Below, piece by piece: positions 42,214 to 48,751 of a DNA stretch of 48,751 nucleotides. The DNA lies in the NCBI GenBank assembly GCA_030445275.1, contig JAUCSE010000035.1, positions 1 to 48,751 on the forward strand. The letters are read 5' to 3'. Both the position numbers and the translations under genes were made by a program. The stretch's first letter is position 1. Each line of letters starts with the position of its first letter. The DNA comes from Mucilaginibacter sp. (lineage in GTDB: Bacteria; Bacteroidota; Bacteroidia; Sphingobacteriales; Sphingobacteriaceae). The notes beneath the pieces are model-generated. The model was not told where the DNA came from, made no database searches, and saw nothing but the letters and a program-made list of their open reading frames with translations.

Positions 42214-43320
42214 ATGGATTGGTACACAATTAAAGATGTTGAAAAGCTGGATACCCCGGCTTTGGTAGTTTATCCGGATAGGGTAAAAGCAAATATTGAT
42301 CTGCTTAAGACAATGATTGATGATGTTAAACGCTTGCGCCCGCATATAAAAACGTATAAGAATAAAGAAATTACCTTATTAATGCTTGGTGCAGGTATCA
42401 GTAAGTTTAAATGTGCTACCATTGCCGAGGCCGAATTACTGGGCATGTGTAAAGCGCCCGATGTATTGCTGGCCTATCAGCCGGTTGGCCCCAAGCTTTA
42501 CCGGTTTATTAAGCTGATACATGCCTATCCGGCTACAAAATTTTCATGCCTGGTTGATAATTCTGCTGCTGCGAAAGAAATGTCTGATGCTGCGGTACAG
42601 TATAAGCTAAAAATTGATGTATACCTTGATCTGAATGTTGGTATGAATCGTACCGGCATACTTGCTGGTTTTGAGGCACTGCAATTATACATGGATTGCG
42701 CGGTACTACCTGGATTAACCCCCGTAGGTTTACATGCCTACGACGGACATATTCATGATGTTGATCTTAAAACACGCACAGAACGCTGTAACGCCGGTTT
42801 TGCTCCCGTACTGAAATTGCAGCAGGATCTGAAACAAAAAGGTTATCCTGAACCCATTATTATAGCCGGCGGATCGCCTACATTTCCCATTCATGCCAAA
42901 AGGAAGCATATAGAATGCAGCCCGGGTACTTTTGTTTATTGGGACAAAGGATATCAATTGGGGATACCTGAACAGGCATTTTTGCCAGCCGCGCTGGTTA
43001 TTACCAGGGTGATCTCATTACCTGATGCCACTAAAGTTTGCTTGGATGTTGGGCACAAATCAGTATCGGCAGAGAACGAATTAAGCAAGCGCATATACTT
43101 TTTAAATGCGCCTGAATTAGTACCAACCGGCCAAAGTGAAGAACATCTGGTAGTGGAAGCAGGCAAGGGGCATGGCTATCATGTAGGCGATGTGTTATAT
43201 GGCATCCCTCATCATGTATGCCCAACCGTAGCTTTATATGAGCGTGCGTATACAATTGAAAATAATGTACTTAACGGCGAATGGCTGAATGCTGCCCGCG
43301 ATAGAAAAATAACTATTTGA
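42214..43320 (+). CDS. D-threonine aldolase / D-serine dehydratase-like PLP enzyme
   Basis: Fold-type III PLP enzyme (alanine-racemase-like barrel) of 368 residues acting on D-hydroxy amino acids. The PLP lysine is K46 in RPHIKTYK. GLHAYDGHIHD (172-182) and AGGSPTFP (218-225) follow the barrel, and the C-terminal beta domain carries the metal pair H334 and C336 in PHHVCPT. A His-x-Cys pair is that of zinc-dependent eukaryotic D-serine dehydratase, whereas D-threonine aldolases usually have His-x-Asp, so dehydratase activity deserves consideration. Its start lies 6 bases after a 17-bp inverted-repeat arm, and its stop is 1 base before the dipeptidase start. Confidence 0.88.
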   Translation: MDWYTIKDVEKLDTPALVVYPDRVKANIDLLKTMIDDVKRLRPHIKTYKNKEITLLMLGAGISKFKCATIAEAELLGMCKAPDVLLAYQPVGPKLYRFIKLIHAYPATKFSCLVDNSAAAKEMSDAAVQYKLKIDVYLDLNVGMNRTGILAGFEALQLYMDCAVLPGLTPVGLHAYDGHIHDVDLKTRTERCNAGFAPVLKLQQDLKQKGYPEPIIIAGGSPTFPIHAKRKHIECSPGTFVYWDKGYQLGIPEQAFLPAALVITRVISLPDATKVCLDVGHKSVSAENELSKRIYFLNAPELVPTGQSEEHLVVEAGKGHGYHVGDVLYGIPHHVCPTVALYERAYTIENNVLNGEWLNAARDRKITI

Positions 43321-43321
43321 T

Positions 43322-44392
43322 ATGTTTATAATAGACGCCCATTTAGATTTAAGCATGAATGCGCTGGAGTGGAACCGCGATCTGACCCGCCCGCTTGCCG
43401 AACTTAACCAGCGAGAAGAAGGTTTGAACGATAAACCAGATCGTGCCAAAGCTGTAGTTTCATTACCCGAATTGCGCAAAGGTAATATTGGCCTGGTGGT
43501 AGCCACACAAATAGGGCGTTATGTAGCACCTAATAATCCTTTACCAGGCTGGCATTCGCCAGAGCAGGCATGGGCACAAACACAAGGACAGGTGGCCTGG
43601 TATAAAGCTATGGAGGATGCCGGCGAAATGATTCAGGTAAATGACCTGCCATCATTGGAAAAACACCTTGCATCGTGGAACGATGGGCAACCAACTGATA
43701 AAAAGCCAATAGGCTATATATTAAGTCTGGAAGGTGCCGATTCTTTTGTAACCGTACAGCATTTGGAGCGAGCCTATAATTACGGTCTGCGTGCTGTTGG
43801 CCCAGCACATTACGGCCCCGGCAGGTACGCACAGGGTACTGATGCTACCGGTTACATGGGGGCAAAGGGTAAAGAGCTATTAAAAGAGATGGAGCGGCTG
43901 AATGTTATTCTGGATGCCACTCATTTATGCGATGATAGCTTTTGGGAGGCATTAGATAATTTTAACGGCCACGTATGGGCAAGCCATAATAACTGCCGTG
44001 CATTGGTAAATCATAACCGCCAGTATAGCGATGAAATGATCAAAGCACTGATTGACCGGGGGGCGGTGATTGGTGCAGCGCTGGATGCCTGGATGATGGT
44101 ACCCGGATGGGTTAGGGGACAATCAACTCCCAAAGGAATGAACTGCAACCTTGAGGTAATGGTTGATCATATTGACCACATTTGCCAGATAGCAGGTAAT
44201 GCCCTGCACATTGGCATGGGATCAGATCTTGACGGTGCCTTCGGTCGCGAACAATGCCCGTATGATCTGGAAACCATTGCCGATCTGCAGAAAGTACCGG
44301 CATTGCTAAAGAAACGTGGTTATACCGATGCCGATATTGATAACATGATGCACGGGAACTGGCTAAGGTTTTTGAGAAAGGCTTGGGCGTAA
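43322..44392 (+). CDS. Membrane-dipeptidase-like peptidase, family M19
   Basis: Zinc-dependent dipeptidase of the amidohydrolase superfamily, 356 residues. It has the N-terminal metal site DAHLDLSMNALEW (4-16), LSLEGADSF with the bridging glutamate, ILDATHLCDDSFW, the SHNNCRALVNHNR loop, and MGSDLDGAFG near the C-terminus. M19 enzymes hydrolyse dipeptides, often with a D-residue at the C-terminal side, and there is no signal peptide here, so it is cytosolic. It overlaps functionally and is spaced 1 base from the D-amino-acid enzyme, almost certainly in one transcript. Its product could feed that enzyme. Confidence 0.9.
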   Translation: MFIIDAHLDLSMNALEWNRDLTRPLAELNQREEGLNDKPDRAKAVVSLPELRKGNIGLVVATQIGRYVAPNNPLPGWHSPEQAWAQTQGQVAWYKAMEDAGEMIQVNDLPSLEKHLASWNDGQPTDKKPIGYILSLEGADSFVTVQHLERAYNYGLRAVGPAHYGPGRYAQGTDATGYMGAKGKELLKEMERLNVILDATHLCDDSFWEALDNFNGHVWASHNNCRALVNHNRQYSDEMIKALIDRGAVIGAALDAWMMVPGWVRGQSTPKGMNCNLEVMVDHIDHICQIAGNALHIGMGSDLDGAFGREQCPYDLETIADLQKVPALLKKRGYTDADIDNMMHGNWLRFLRKAWA

Positions 44393-44414
44393 AAGCACAT
44401 CTATTATTTATTTT

Positions 44415-44492
44415 GTCATCCTGAGCGCAGCGAAGGATCTATTTGCCAATATACTTGTTGAATAATAGATGCTTCACTCCGTTCAGCATGAC
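44415..44492. repeat. GTCATCCTGAGCG palindromic element, copy 2 (diverged)
   Basis: GTCATCCTGAGCGCAGCGAA at the left edge matches the 37196 element. The right side (TAGATGCTTCACTCCGTTCA, then GCATGAC) has drifted, so pairing of the arms is imperfect. It lies downstream of the dipeptidase gene. Confidence 0.65.
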
Positions 44493-44540
44493 AAGTACGT
44501 TTTATGTCCTTTCTCTTTTGTTCTCCATCTTTCTTTTGCT

Positions 44541-44559
44541 CCCTCTCCTTTGGAGAGGG
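44541..44559. repeat. CCCTCTCC/GGAGAGGG hairpin repeat
   Basis: CCCTCTCC (44541-44548) and GGAGAGGG (44552-44559) form an 8-bp stem with a 3-base loop, followed by CTGGGGTGAGG. Similar sequences are scattered between genes in many bacteria. It may act as a terminator-like or REP-like element in the 289-base gap before the GH63-like gene. Confidence 0.5.
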
Positions 44560-44668
44560 CTGGGGTGAGGTCATTCTTCATCCCCATGTAAAACAACCTG
44601 TATTTATACTAACTTTCCTTAATTAAGCATATTTTGCAAACACTTGCTTAAAAACAGCATTATTCTGT

Positions 44669-44673
44669 GGAGG
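44669..44673 (+). promoter_or_regulatory. Strong Shine-Dalgarno sequence deciding the GH63-like start
   Basis: GGAGG lies 8 bases before the ATG at 44682. Such sites are rare in Bacteroidota and none of comparable strength was noticed before the other genes here. It rules against the GTG at 44667, which overlaps the site. Confidence 0.65.
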
Positions 44674-44681
44674 ATTTTATA

Positions 44682-47279
44682 ATGAATGCAGAACAATCAA
44701 GATTAAAAGACAGTACCTGGAAAAAATGGGGACCTTACGTAAGCGACCGTCAATGGGGTACCGTAAGGGAAGATTATAGCGCCAATGGCGATGCCTGGGG
44801 ATATATTACCCATGACATGGCCCGCAGCAAAGCCTACCGCTGGGGCGAGGAAGGCATCGCCGGTATTTGCGACAGGCAACAGCTCCTATGTTTTGGCATC
44901 GCCCTCTGGAACAAAAAAGACCCGATTATTAAGGAACGCTACTTTGGCCTCAGCAATCCGGAGGGTAATCATGGCGAGGATGTAAAGGAACTGTATTACT
45001 ACCTGGATAATACGCCCACGCATTCGTACATGAAAATGCTGTACAAATATCCACAGCAGGAGTTTCCCTATGAATGGCTGCTCGCTGAAAACAAACGCCG
45101 TACCCGGAATGATCCTGAGTTTGAATTATTGGACACAGGTATATTTAATCAGGATGCCTATTTTGATGTTTTTACCGAATACGCCAAAGGTGGGCAGGAT
45201 GATATCCTGATCAAAATAACTGTACATAACCGGGGCGATCAGGATGCGGCGCTTAATGTAATGCCTACCCTTTGGTTCCGCAATACCTGGAGCTGGGGAT
45301 ATGATGATTATAAACCCTATTTGACTGCCAACGGACAAGGCAAGATAGAAGTATCACATAAAGATCTTGATCAGCTATGGCTGCATATGGAGGGGCAACC
45401 CGGTCTGTTATTTTGTGATAATGAAACGGATAGTCGCGGACTGTATAATTATGATAACGACGTAAAGTATGTTAAAAACGGAATTAATGATCATATAGTT
45501 CACGGCTCAGATACCATCAATCTTAGAAATACAGGTACCAAAGCCGCTGTAAATTATGATATAACTGTAGCTGCTAAACAAAGTGTAACCATACGTTTGC
45601 GGCTGTCGCCCGATGCCAATTACAGCTTTGAGGATTTTGACCAGATATTCAACACCCGTATTACCGAAGCCGACCAGTTTTATAAAGATATATACAGCAG
45701 CAAACAGGATGCCGACCGTTGTTTGATACAGCGGCAGGCATTTGCCGGTATGCTGTGGAATAAACAGTTCTATTATTCCGATATCCGTCATTGGCTCAAT
45801 GGTGATCCGGGCCAGCCCAAACCGCCTGCGGAGCGAAAGCATGCCCGTAACAGCAAGTGGCAGCATATGAATACGAGGGATATCATATCTATGCCCGATA
45901 AATGGGAGTACCCCTGGTTTGCCGCCTGGGATCTGGCTTTCCATTGCTTGCCGCTGGCCCAAATAGATATGGCTTTCGCAAAAAATCAGCTTATATTACT
46001 TACCCGCGATTGGTATATGCACCCTAACGGGCAGTTGCCTGCGTATGAGTGGGAATTTGGCGATGGTAACCCTCCCGTACATGCCATGGTGGTGTGGAGC
46101 GTTTATAAAACCGATAAAGAGGCCAATAAGGGTAAAGGAGATACTTATTTCCTGGAAAGGATATTCCATAAACTGATGCTCAATTTTACCTGGTGGGTAA
46201 ACCGCAAGGATGAGTTAGGTAACAACGTTTTTGAAGGGGGCTTTTTGGGCTTGGATAACATCGGGGTATTCGACAGAAATATGGCCTTGCCCATGGGACA
46301 GCACCTGGAGCAGGCCGATGGCACCAGCTGGATGGCCATGTACTCGTTAAATCTGCTTCGCATAGCTACTGAACTGGCCGAAAAGGATAATGCTTATGCC
46401 GATATAGCTTCTAAGTTCTTTGAACACTTTATATACATAGCAGGAGCTATGTCAAACCTGGGCGAAAATAATGAAGGCCTTTGGGATGAAGAAGATGGCT
46501 TTTTCTATGATCAGTTACGTTTTCCTGATGATGGTTCCATAACAATGAAAGTGAGGAGCATTGTAGGCCTGATCCCCTTATTTGCTACCGAAGTGCTGAA
46601 TGACAGTGATATAACGGATAGTCCTATATTTAAGGACCGCATGAAATGGTTTGCCGAAAACCGGCCTGACCTGGCATCGCTGGTTTCACGCTGGAATGAA
46701 AAAAGTGCCAATGGCAAGCATCTAATAAGCTTATTGCGTGGTTTCCGGATGAAATCAATACTCAAATACATGCTGGATGAAAATGAATTTTTAAGCGATT
46801 ACGGTATCCGTTCGCTGTCAAAGTATCACCTGGAACACCCTTATAATGTTGCGGTGAACGGTGTCGAATTTGGCATATCCTATATACCTGCCGAAAGTGA
46901 CAGCGGTCTGTTTGGCGGCAACAGCAATTGGCGCGGCCCTATCTGGATGCCTATAAACTACCTGATTATTGACAGCTTGCACCGTTTTTATGAATATTAT
47001 GGCGATGATTTTAAGGTGGAATGCCCAACGGGTTCAGGTAATTATATGAACCTTAAAGATGTTGCCAATGAGCTTTATCGCCGGGTATCCAAATTGTTTC
47101 TAAGGGATGAAAATGGTAATCGCCCAGTATTTGGCAATTACCCGAAACTGCAAACAGATCCCAATTTTAAGGATTACATACTTTTTTACGAATATTTTGA
47201 TGGTGATAACGGCCGTGGCGCAGGTGCATCACACCAAACCGGCTGGACAGGCTTGATAGCTAATTGTTTGTACGTATAA
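44682..47279 (+). CDS. GH63-like glucosidase (MGH1-type), cytosolic
   Basis: Large (alpha/alpha)6-barrel glycosidase of 865 residues related to bacterial GH63/mannosylglycerate-hydrolase-type enzymes. There is no signal peptide, so it works in the cytoplasm. The N-terminal beta domain (about 10-330) starts with WKKWGPYVSDRQWGTVREDYS, and the barrel from about 400 contains YPWFAAWDLAFHCLPLAQID, GQLPAYEWEFGDGNPPVHAM and the late motif NWRGPIWMPINYLIIDSLHRFYEYYGD. Likely substrates are alpha-glucosides such as glucosylglycerate or sucrose-like osmolytes, but this cannot be fixed by sequence. Strong ribosome-binding site upstream; monocistronic. Confidence 0.85.
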   Translation: MNAEQSRLKDSTWKKWGPYVSDRQWGTVREDYSANGDAWGYITHDMARSKAYRWGEEGIAGICDRQQLLCFGIALWNKKDPIIKERYFGLSNPEGNHGEDVKELYYYLDNTPTHSYMKMLYKYPQQEFPYEWLLAENKRRTRNDPEFELLDTGIFNQDAYFDVFTEYAKGGQDDILIKITVHNRGDQDAALNVMPTLWFRNTWSWGYDDYKPYLTANGQGKIEVSHKDLDQLWLHMEGQPGLLFCDNETDSRGLYNYDNDVKYVKNGINDHIVHGSDTINLRNTGTKAAVNYDITVAAKQSVTIRLRLSPDANYSFEDFDQIFNTRITEADQFYKDIYSSKQDADRCLIQRQAFAGMLWNKQFYYSDIRHWLNGDPGQPKPPAERKHARNSKWQHMNTRDIISMPDKWEYPWFAAWDLAFHCLPLAQIDMAFAKNQLILLTRDWYMHPNGQLPAYEWEFGDGNPPVHAMVVWSVYKTDKEANKGKGDTYFLERIFHKLMLNFTWWVNRKDELGNNVFEGGFLGLDNIGVFDRNMALPMGQHLEQADGTSWMAMYSLNLLRIATELAEKDNAYADIASKFFEHFIYIAGAMSNLGENNEGLWDEEDGFFYDQLRFPDDGSITMKVRSIVGLIPLFATEVLNDSDITDSPIFKDRMKWFAENRPDLASLVSRWNEKSANGKHLISLLRGFRMKSILKYMLDENEFLSDYGIRSLSKYHLEHPYNVAVNGVEFGISYIPAESDSGLFGGNSNWRGPIWMPINYLIIDSLHRFYEYYGDDFKVECPTGSGNYMNLKDVANELYRRVSKLFLRDENGNRPVFGNYPKLQTDPNFKDYILFYEYFDGDNGRGAGASHQTGWTGLIANCLYV

Positions 47280-47296
47280 TTACTTCACTTTTACCC

Positions 47297-47385
47297 GCGC
47301 GTCATTGCGAGGCACGAAGCAATCTCTATACTATACAGAGTGGCTCTGTAAACCGGGGATTGCTTCGTGCCTCGCAATGACGCGC
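47297..47385. repeat. GTCATTGCGAGG palindromic element, copy 2 (perfect 28-bp arms)
   Basis: Bases 47297-47324 are the exact reverse complement of 47358-47385 (28 bp, beginning GCGCGTCATTGCGAGGCACG), with a 33-base centre. This is the most perfect long inverted repeat in the window and looks recently inserted or maintained. It shares its outer words with the 32151-32235 element. It lies just after the GH63-like stop codon. Confidence 0.8.
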
Positions 47386-47535
47386 CGGGTGTTTGTGTAT
47401 CACGCATTTTAACTCAAACTCACCACTAAAAACTTTTAACTAGCTTAATGTGTAATAAAGACACAATAAAGTTTATTTGATGCCGAAAATTATTTAGTTT
47501 TACTGTACCACTTATTAAAACTAAAAATTATCAGT

Positions 47536-48468
47536 ATGAATTACAACAGGAGGAAGTTTATCCAAAGCGCTGGTGCACTGGCGCTTGGCGGTTTAGCCTT
47601 ATCAGGCAAGGCCGGTACCTTATTAAGCAATGTGCAGACCAGTCACCCGGTAGGATTGCAGTTATTTACATTTTTTGGCATTATTGACGAAAATGTAAAA
47701 GGCACCTTAACCAAAATTGCCGCCCTTGGTTACAAGGAAATGGAATCGGCATTTAGCAAAAACGGCGGTTATTACGGTATGCCCCCTAAAGAGTTCAAGG
47801 CCCTGGTGAATGATCTGGGTATGACCTGGACATCGCACCATGTATTAGGCGCACCATTCAAACTACCTCCCGGAGCAAAAATGCCAGCCGGCGCCGATGG
47901 CAAACCTATCGTATTACCAGTATTAAAAAACCTGCGCGAAAACCTGCAGCAATTAGTTGATGAAGCTGCTGAGGGTGGCGTTAAATACCTGGTATGTGCC
48001 AATTCGCCAACCGCCACATTGGATGAGATCAAATCGACCATTGAAGTACTGAATAAAACAGGGGAGGCCACCCAAAAGGTAGGGATACAATTTGCCTATC
48101 ATAACCATGATATGGAATTTCACCCGGTTGCGGGCAAAGTGCCCTATGACTTGCTGCTTAGCGAAACTGATCCCAAAAATGTAAAAATGGAGCTCGACCT
48201 GGCCTGGGCCGTTAAAGGCGGTAAAAATCCGGTCGAAATGTTTAAGAAGCATCCCGGCCGTTTCCCGCTATGGCATGTGAAGGATCTGGATGCCAGCAGG
48301 CAAAACATACTACCTGTAGGTAGCGGAACCATTGATTTTAAACCGATTTTTGCCGCGGCATCATCAGCGGGAATGAAACACTTTTTTGTGGAGCACGATA
48401 TGCCAAAAGATCCATGGGCAAGTATAACCAGCAGCATAGGCTATTTGAAGAATACGCTGAAGGTGTAA
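47536..48468 (+). CDS. Xylose-isomerase-like TIM-barrel protein with Tat signal
   Basis: Sugar phosphate isomerase/epimerase-family protein of 310 residues (Pfam AP_endonuc_2 fold). The N-terminus NRRKFIQSAGALALGGLAL is a twin-arginine signal of the kind found on many exported Bacteroidota members of this family. Barrel motifs: GLQLFTFFGIID near 35-46, ALGYKEMESAF, YHNHDMEF (metal-binding His/Glu), KMELDLAWAVKGGKNP and LWHVKDLD. Active-site acidic residues look intact. Substrate unknown; related proteins handle inositol, 3-keto sugars or similar. It has its own 256-base upstream gap that is partly filled by the palindrome. Confidence 0.88.
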   Translation: MNYNRRKFIQSAGALALGGLALSGKAGTLLSNVQTSHPVGLQLFTFFGIIDENVKGTLTKIAALGYKEMESAFSKNGGYYGMPPKEFKALVNDLGMTWTSHHVLGAPFKLPPGAKMPAGADGKPIVLPVLKNLRENLQQLVDEAAEGGVKYLVCANSPTATLDEIKSTIEVLNKTGEATQKVGIQFAYHNHDMEFHPVAGKVPYDLLLSETDPKNVKMELDLAWAVKGGKNPVEMFKKHPGRFPLWHVKDLDASRQNILPVGSGTIDFKPIFAAASSAGMKHFFVEHDMPKDPWASITSSIGYLKNTLKV

Positions 48469-48515
48469 ACCCATTTTCCATATTTTTCCCCACGCATCAT
48501 TGAGGAACGGGTGAT

Positions 48516-48600
48516 ATTTTGTCTGAACCAGGATTTTGTCAATCTCAAAAATCTTATCCTGGTAATCCTTTAATCCCAGAAATCCTGGTTCAGACAAAAT
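48516..48600. repeat. GTCTGAACCAGGATT palindrome (20-bp arms)
   Basis: ATTTTGTCTGAACCAGGATT (48516-48535) pairs perfectly with 48581-48600. The centre contains CCTGGTAATCC and TTTAATCCC direct-repeat-like words. A related unpaired version sits inside 42064-42207. Sequences of the type TCTGAACC...GGATT are dispersed widely in Bacteroidota intergenic DNA. Confidence 0.7.
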
Positions 48601-48653
48601 TTGCGATTGCTATCGCTCGTATTATAGGTCTAGGATATATCCAAATTTTATTT

Positions 48654-48681
48654 AAAAGAGTTGTTTTCAGGCAACTCTTTT
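48654..48681. terminator. Terminator-like hairpin near the window end
   Basis: AAAAGAGTTG (48654-48663) and CAACTCTTTT (48672-48681) form a perfect 10-bp stem with an 8-base loop and A- and T-tracts on the two outer sides, so it can work on either strand. It may serve the Tat-exported isomerase gene or a minus-strand gene to the right of the window. Confidence 0.6.
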
Positions 48682-48751
48682 ATAGTTCTCCACATACATT
48701 TCACCTCTTTTCACCAGAGAGAACATCCTAAGAATCAACTTGAATTTTACA

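Noticed and set aside
47297..47385. CRISPR repeat unit
   Set aside because: There is one inverted repeat with a single centre, not a series of direct repeats with spacers, and no cas gene nearby.

Overview
The window looks like chromosomal DNA of a Bacteroidota species of the family Sphingobacteriaceae, probably Mucilaginibacter or a close relative. This is judged from protein style and intergenic repeats, not from a database search. The genome appears AT-leaning, with short intergenic spaces and almost no Shine-Dalgarno sequences. Envelope features typical of the phylum are present: Sec signal peptides ending in AQ or SQ, Bacteroidota-type lipoproteins, and a PorT-like beta-barrel. No rRNA, tRNA, phage, intact transposase or CRISPR array was seen.

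Region by region. 1-559 holds palindromic repeats and no convincing gene. 560-1423 is an RhtA-type exporter. 1585-10341 (minus strand) carries a lipoprotein, an ECF sigma factor overlapping a membrane-anchored beta-barrel partner, a DNA polymerase B-like 3'-5' exonuclease coupled to a double-ATPase ABC protein, RNase R, and a short-chain polyprenyl diphosphate synthase. 10483-14428 has penicillin-binding protein 1C, a dolichyl-phosphate-type glycosyltransferase and an Sfp-type phosphopantetheinyl transferase. 14864-18572 is a set of small genes (two VOC proteins, DoxX, a small conserved protein, a SMUG2-like glycosylase, MgtC). 18749-32100 is a carbohydrate block: a GH3 enzyme on the minus strand, then five glycosidases in a row on the plus strand (GH29, GH2, GH20, GH29, GH92). 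That set fits stepwise dismantling of fucosylated N-glycans or similar glycoprotein sugars, without SusC/SusD in view. 32246-37167 has an L,D-transpeptidase, then a leader region with two tiny ORFs ending in cysteine codons. These precede a cysteine-free redoxin-fold protein, a beta-carbonic anhydrase and a phytoene-desaturase-like flavoprotein. 37302-41458 has a GH51 arabinofuranosidase, a split YeeE/YedE sulfur transporter with a TlpA-like thioredoxin, and a duplicated DoxX-like membrane protein. 41587-44392 is a RidA / D-amino-acid PLP enzyme / M19 dipeptidase group. 44682-48468 has a GH63-like cytosolic glucosidase and a Tat-exported xylose-isomerase-like protein.

Three signals go beyond ordinary annotation. 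(1) The 34020-34333 leader has two tandem peptide ORFs, the first ending Cys-Cys-Cys and the second Cys-Ser-Cys, with similar middles. It looks like an undescribed cysteine- or sulfur-responsive translational control region. (2) An exact two-block promoter motif with identical spacing lies upstream of both the ECF sigma gene and the neighbouring lipoprotein gene, defining a small regulon by sequence alone. (3) Several families of palindromic intergenic elements share GTCAT/ATGAC ends and recur within the window in direct or inverted copies, suggesting a mobile REP/MITE-like population.
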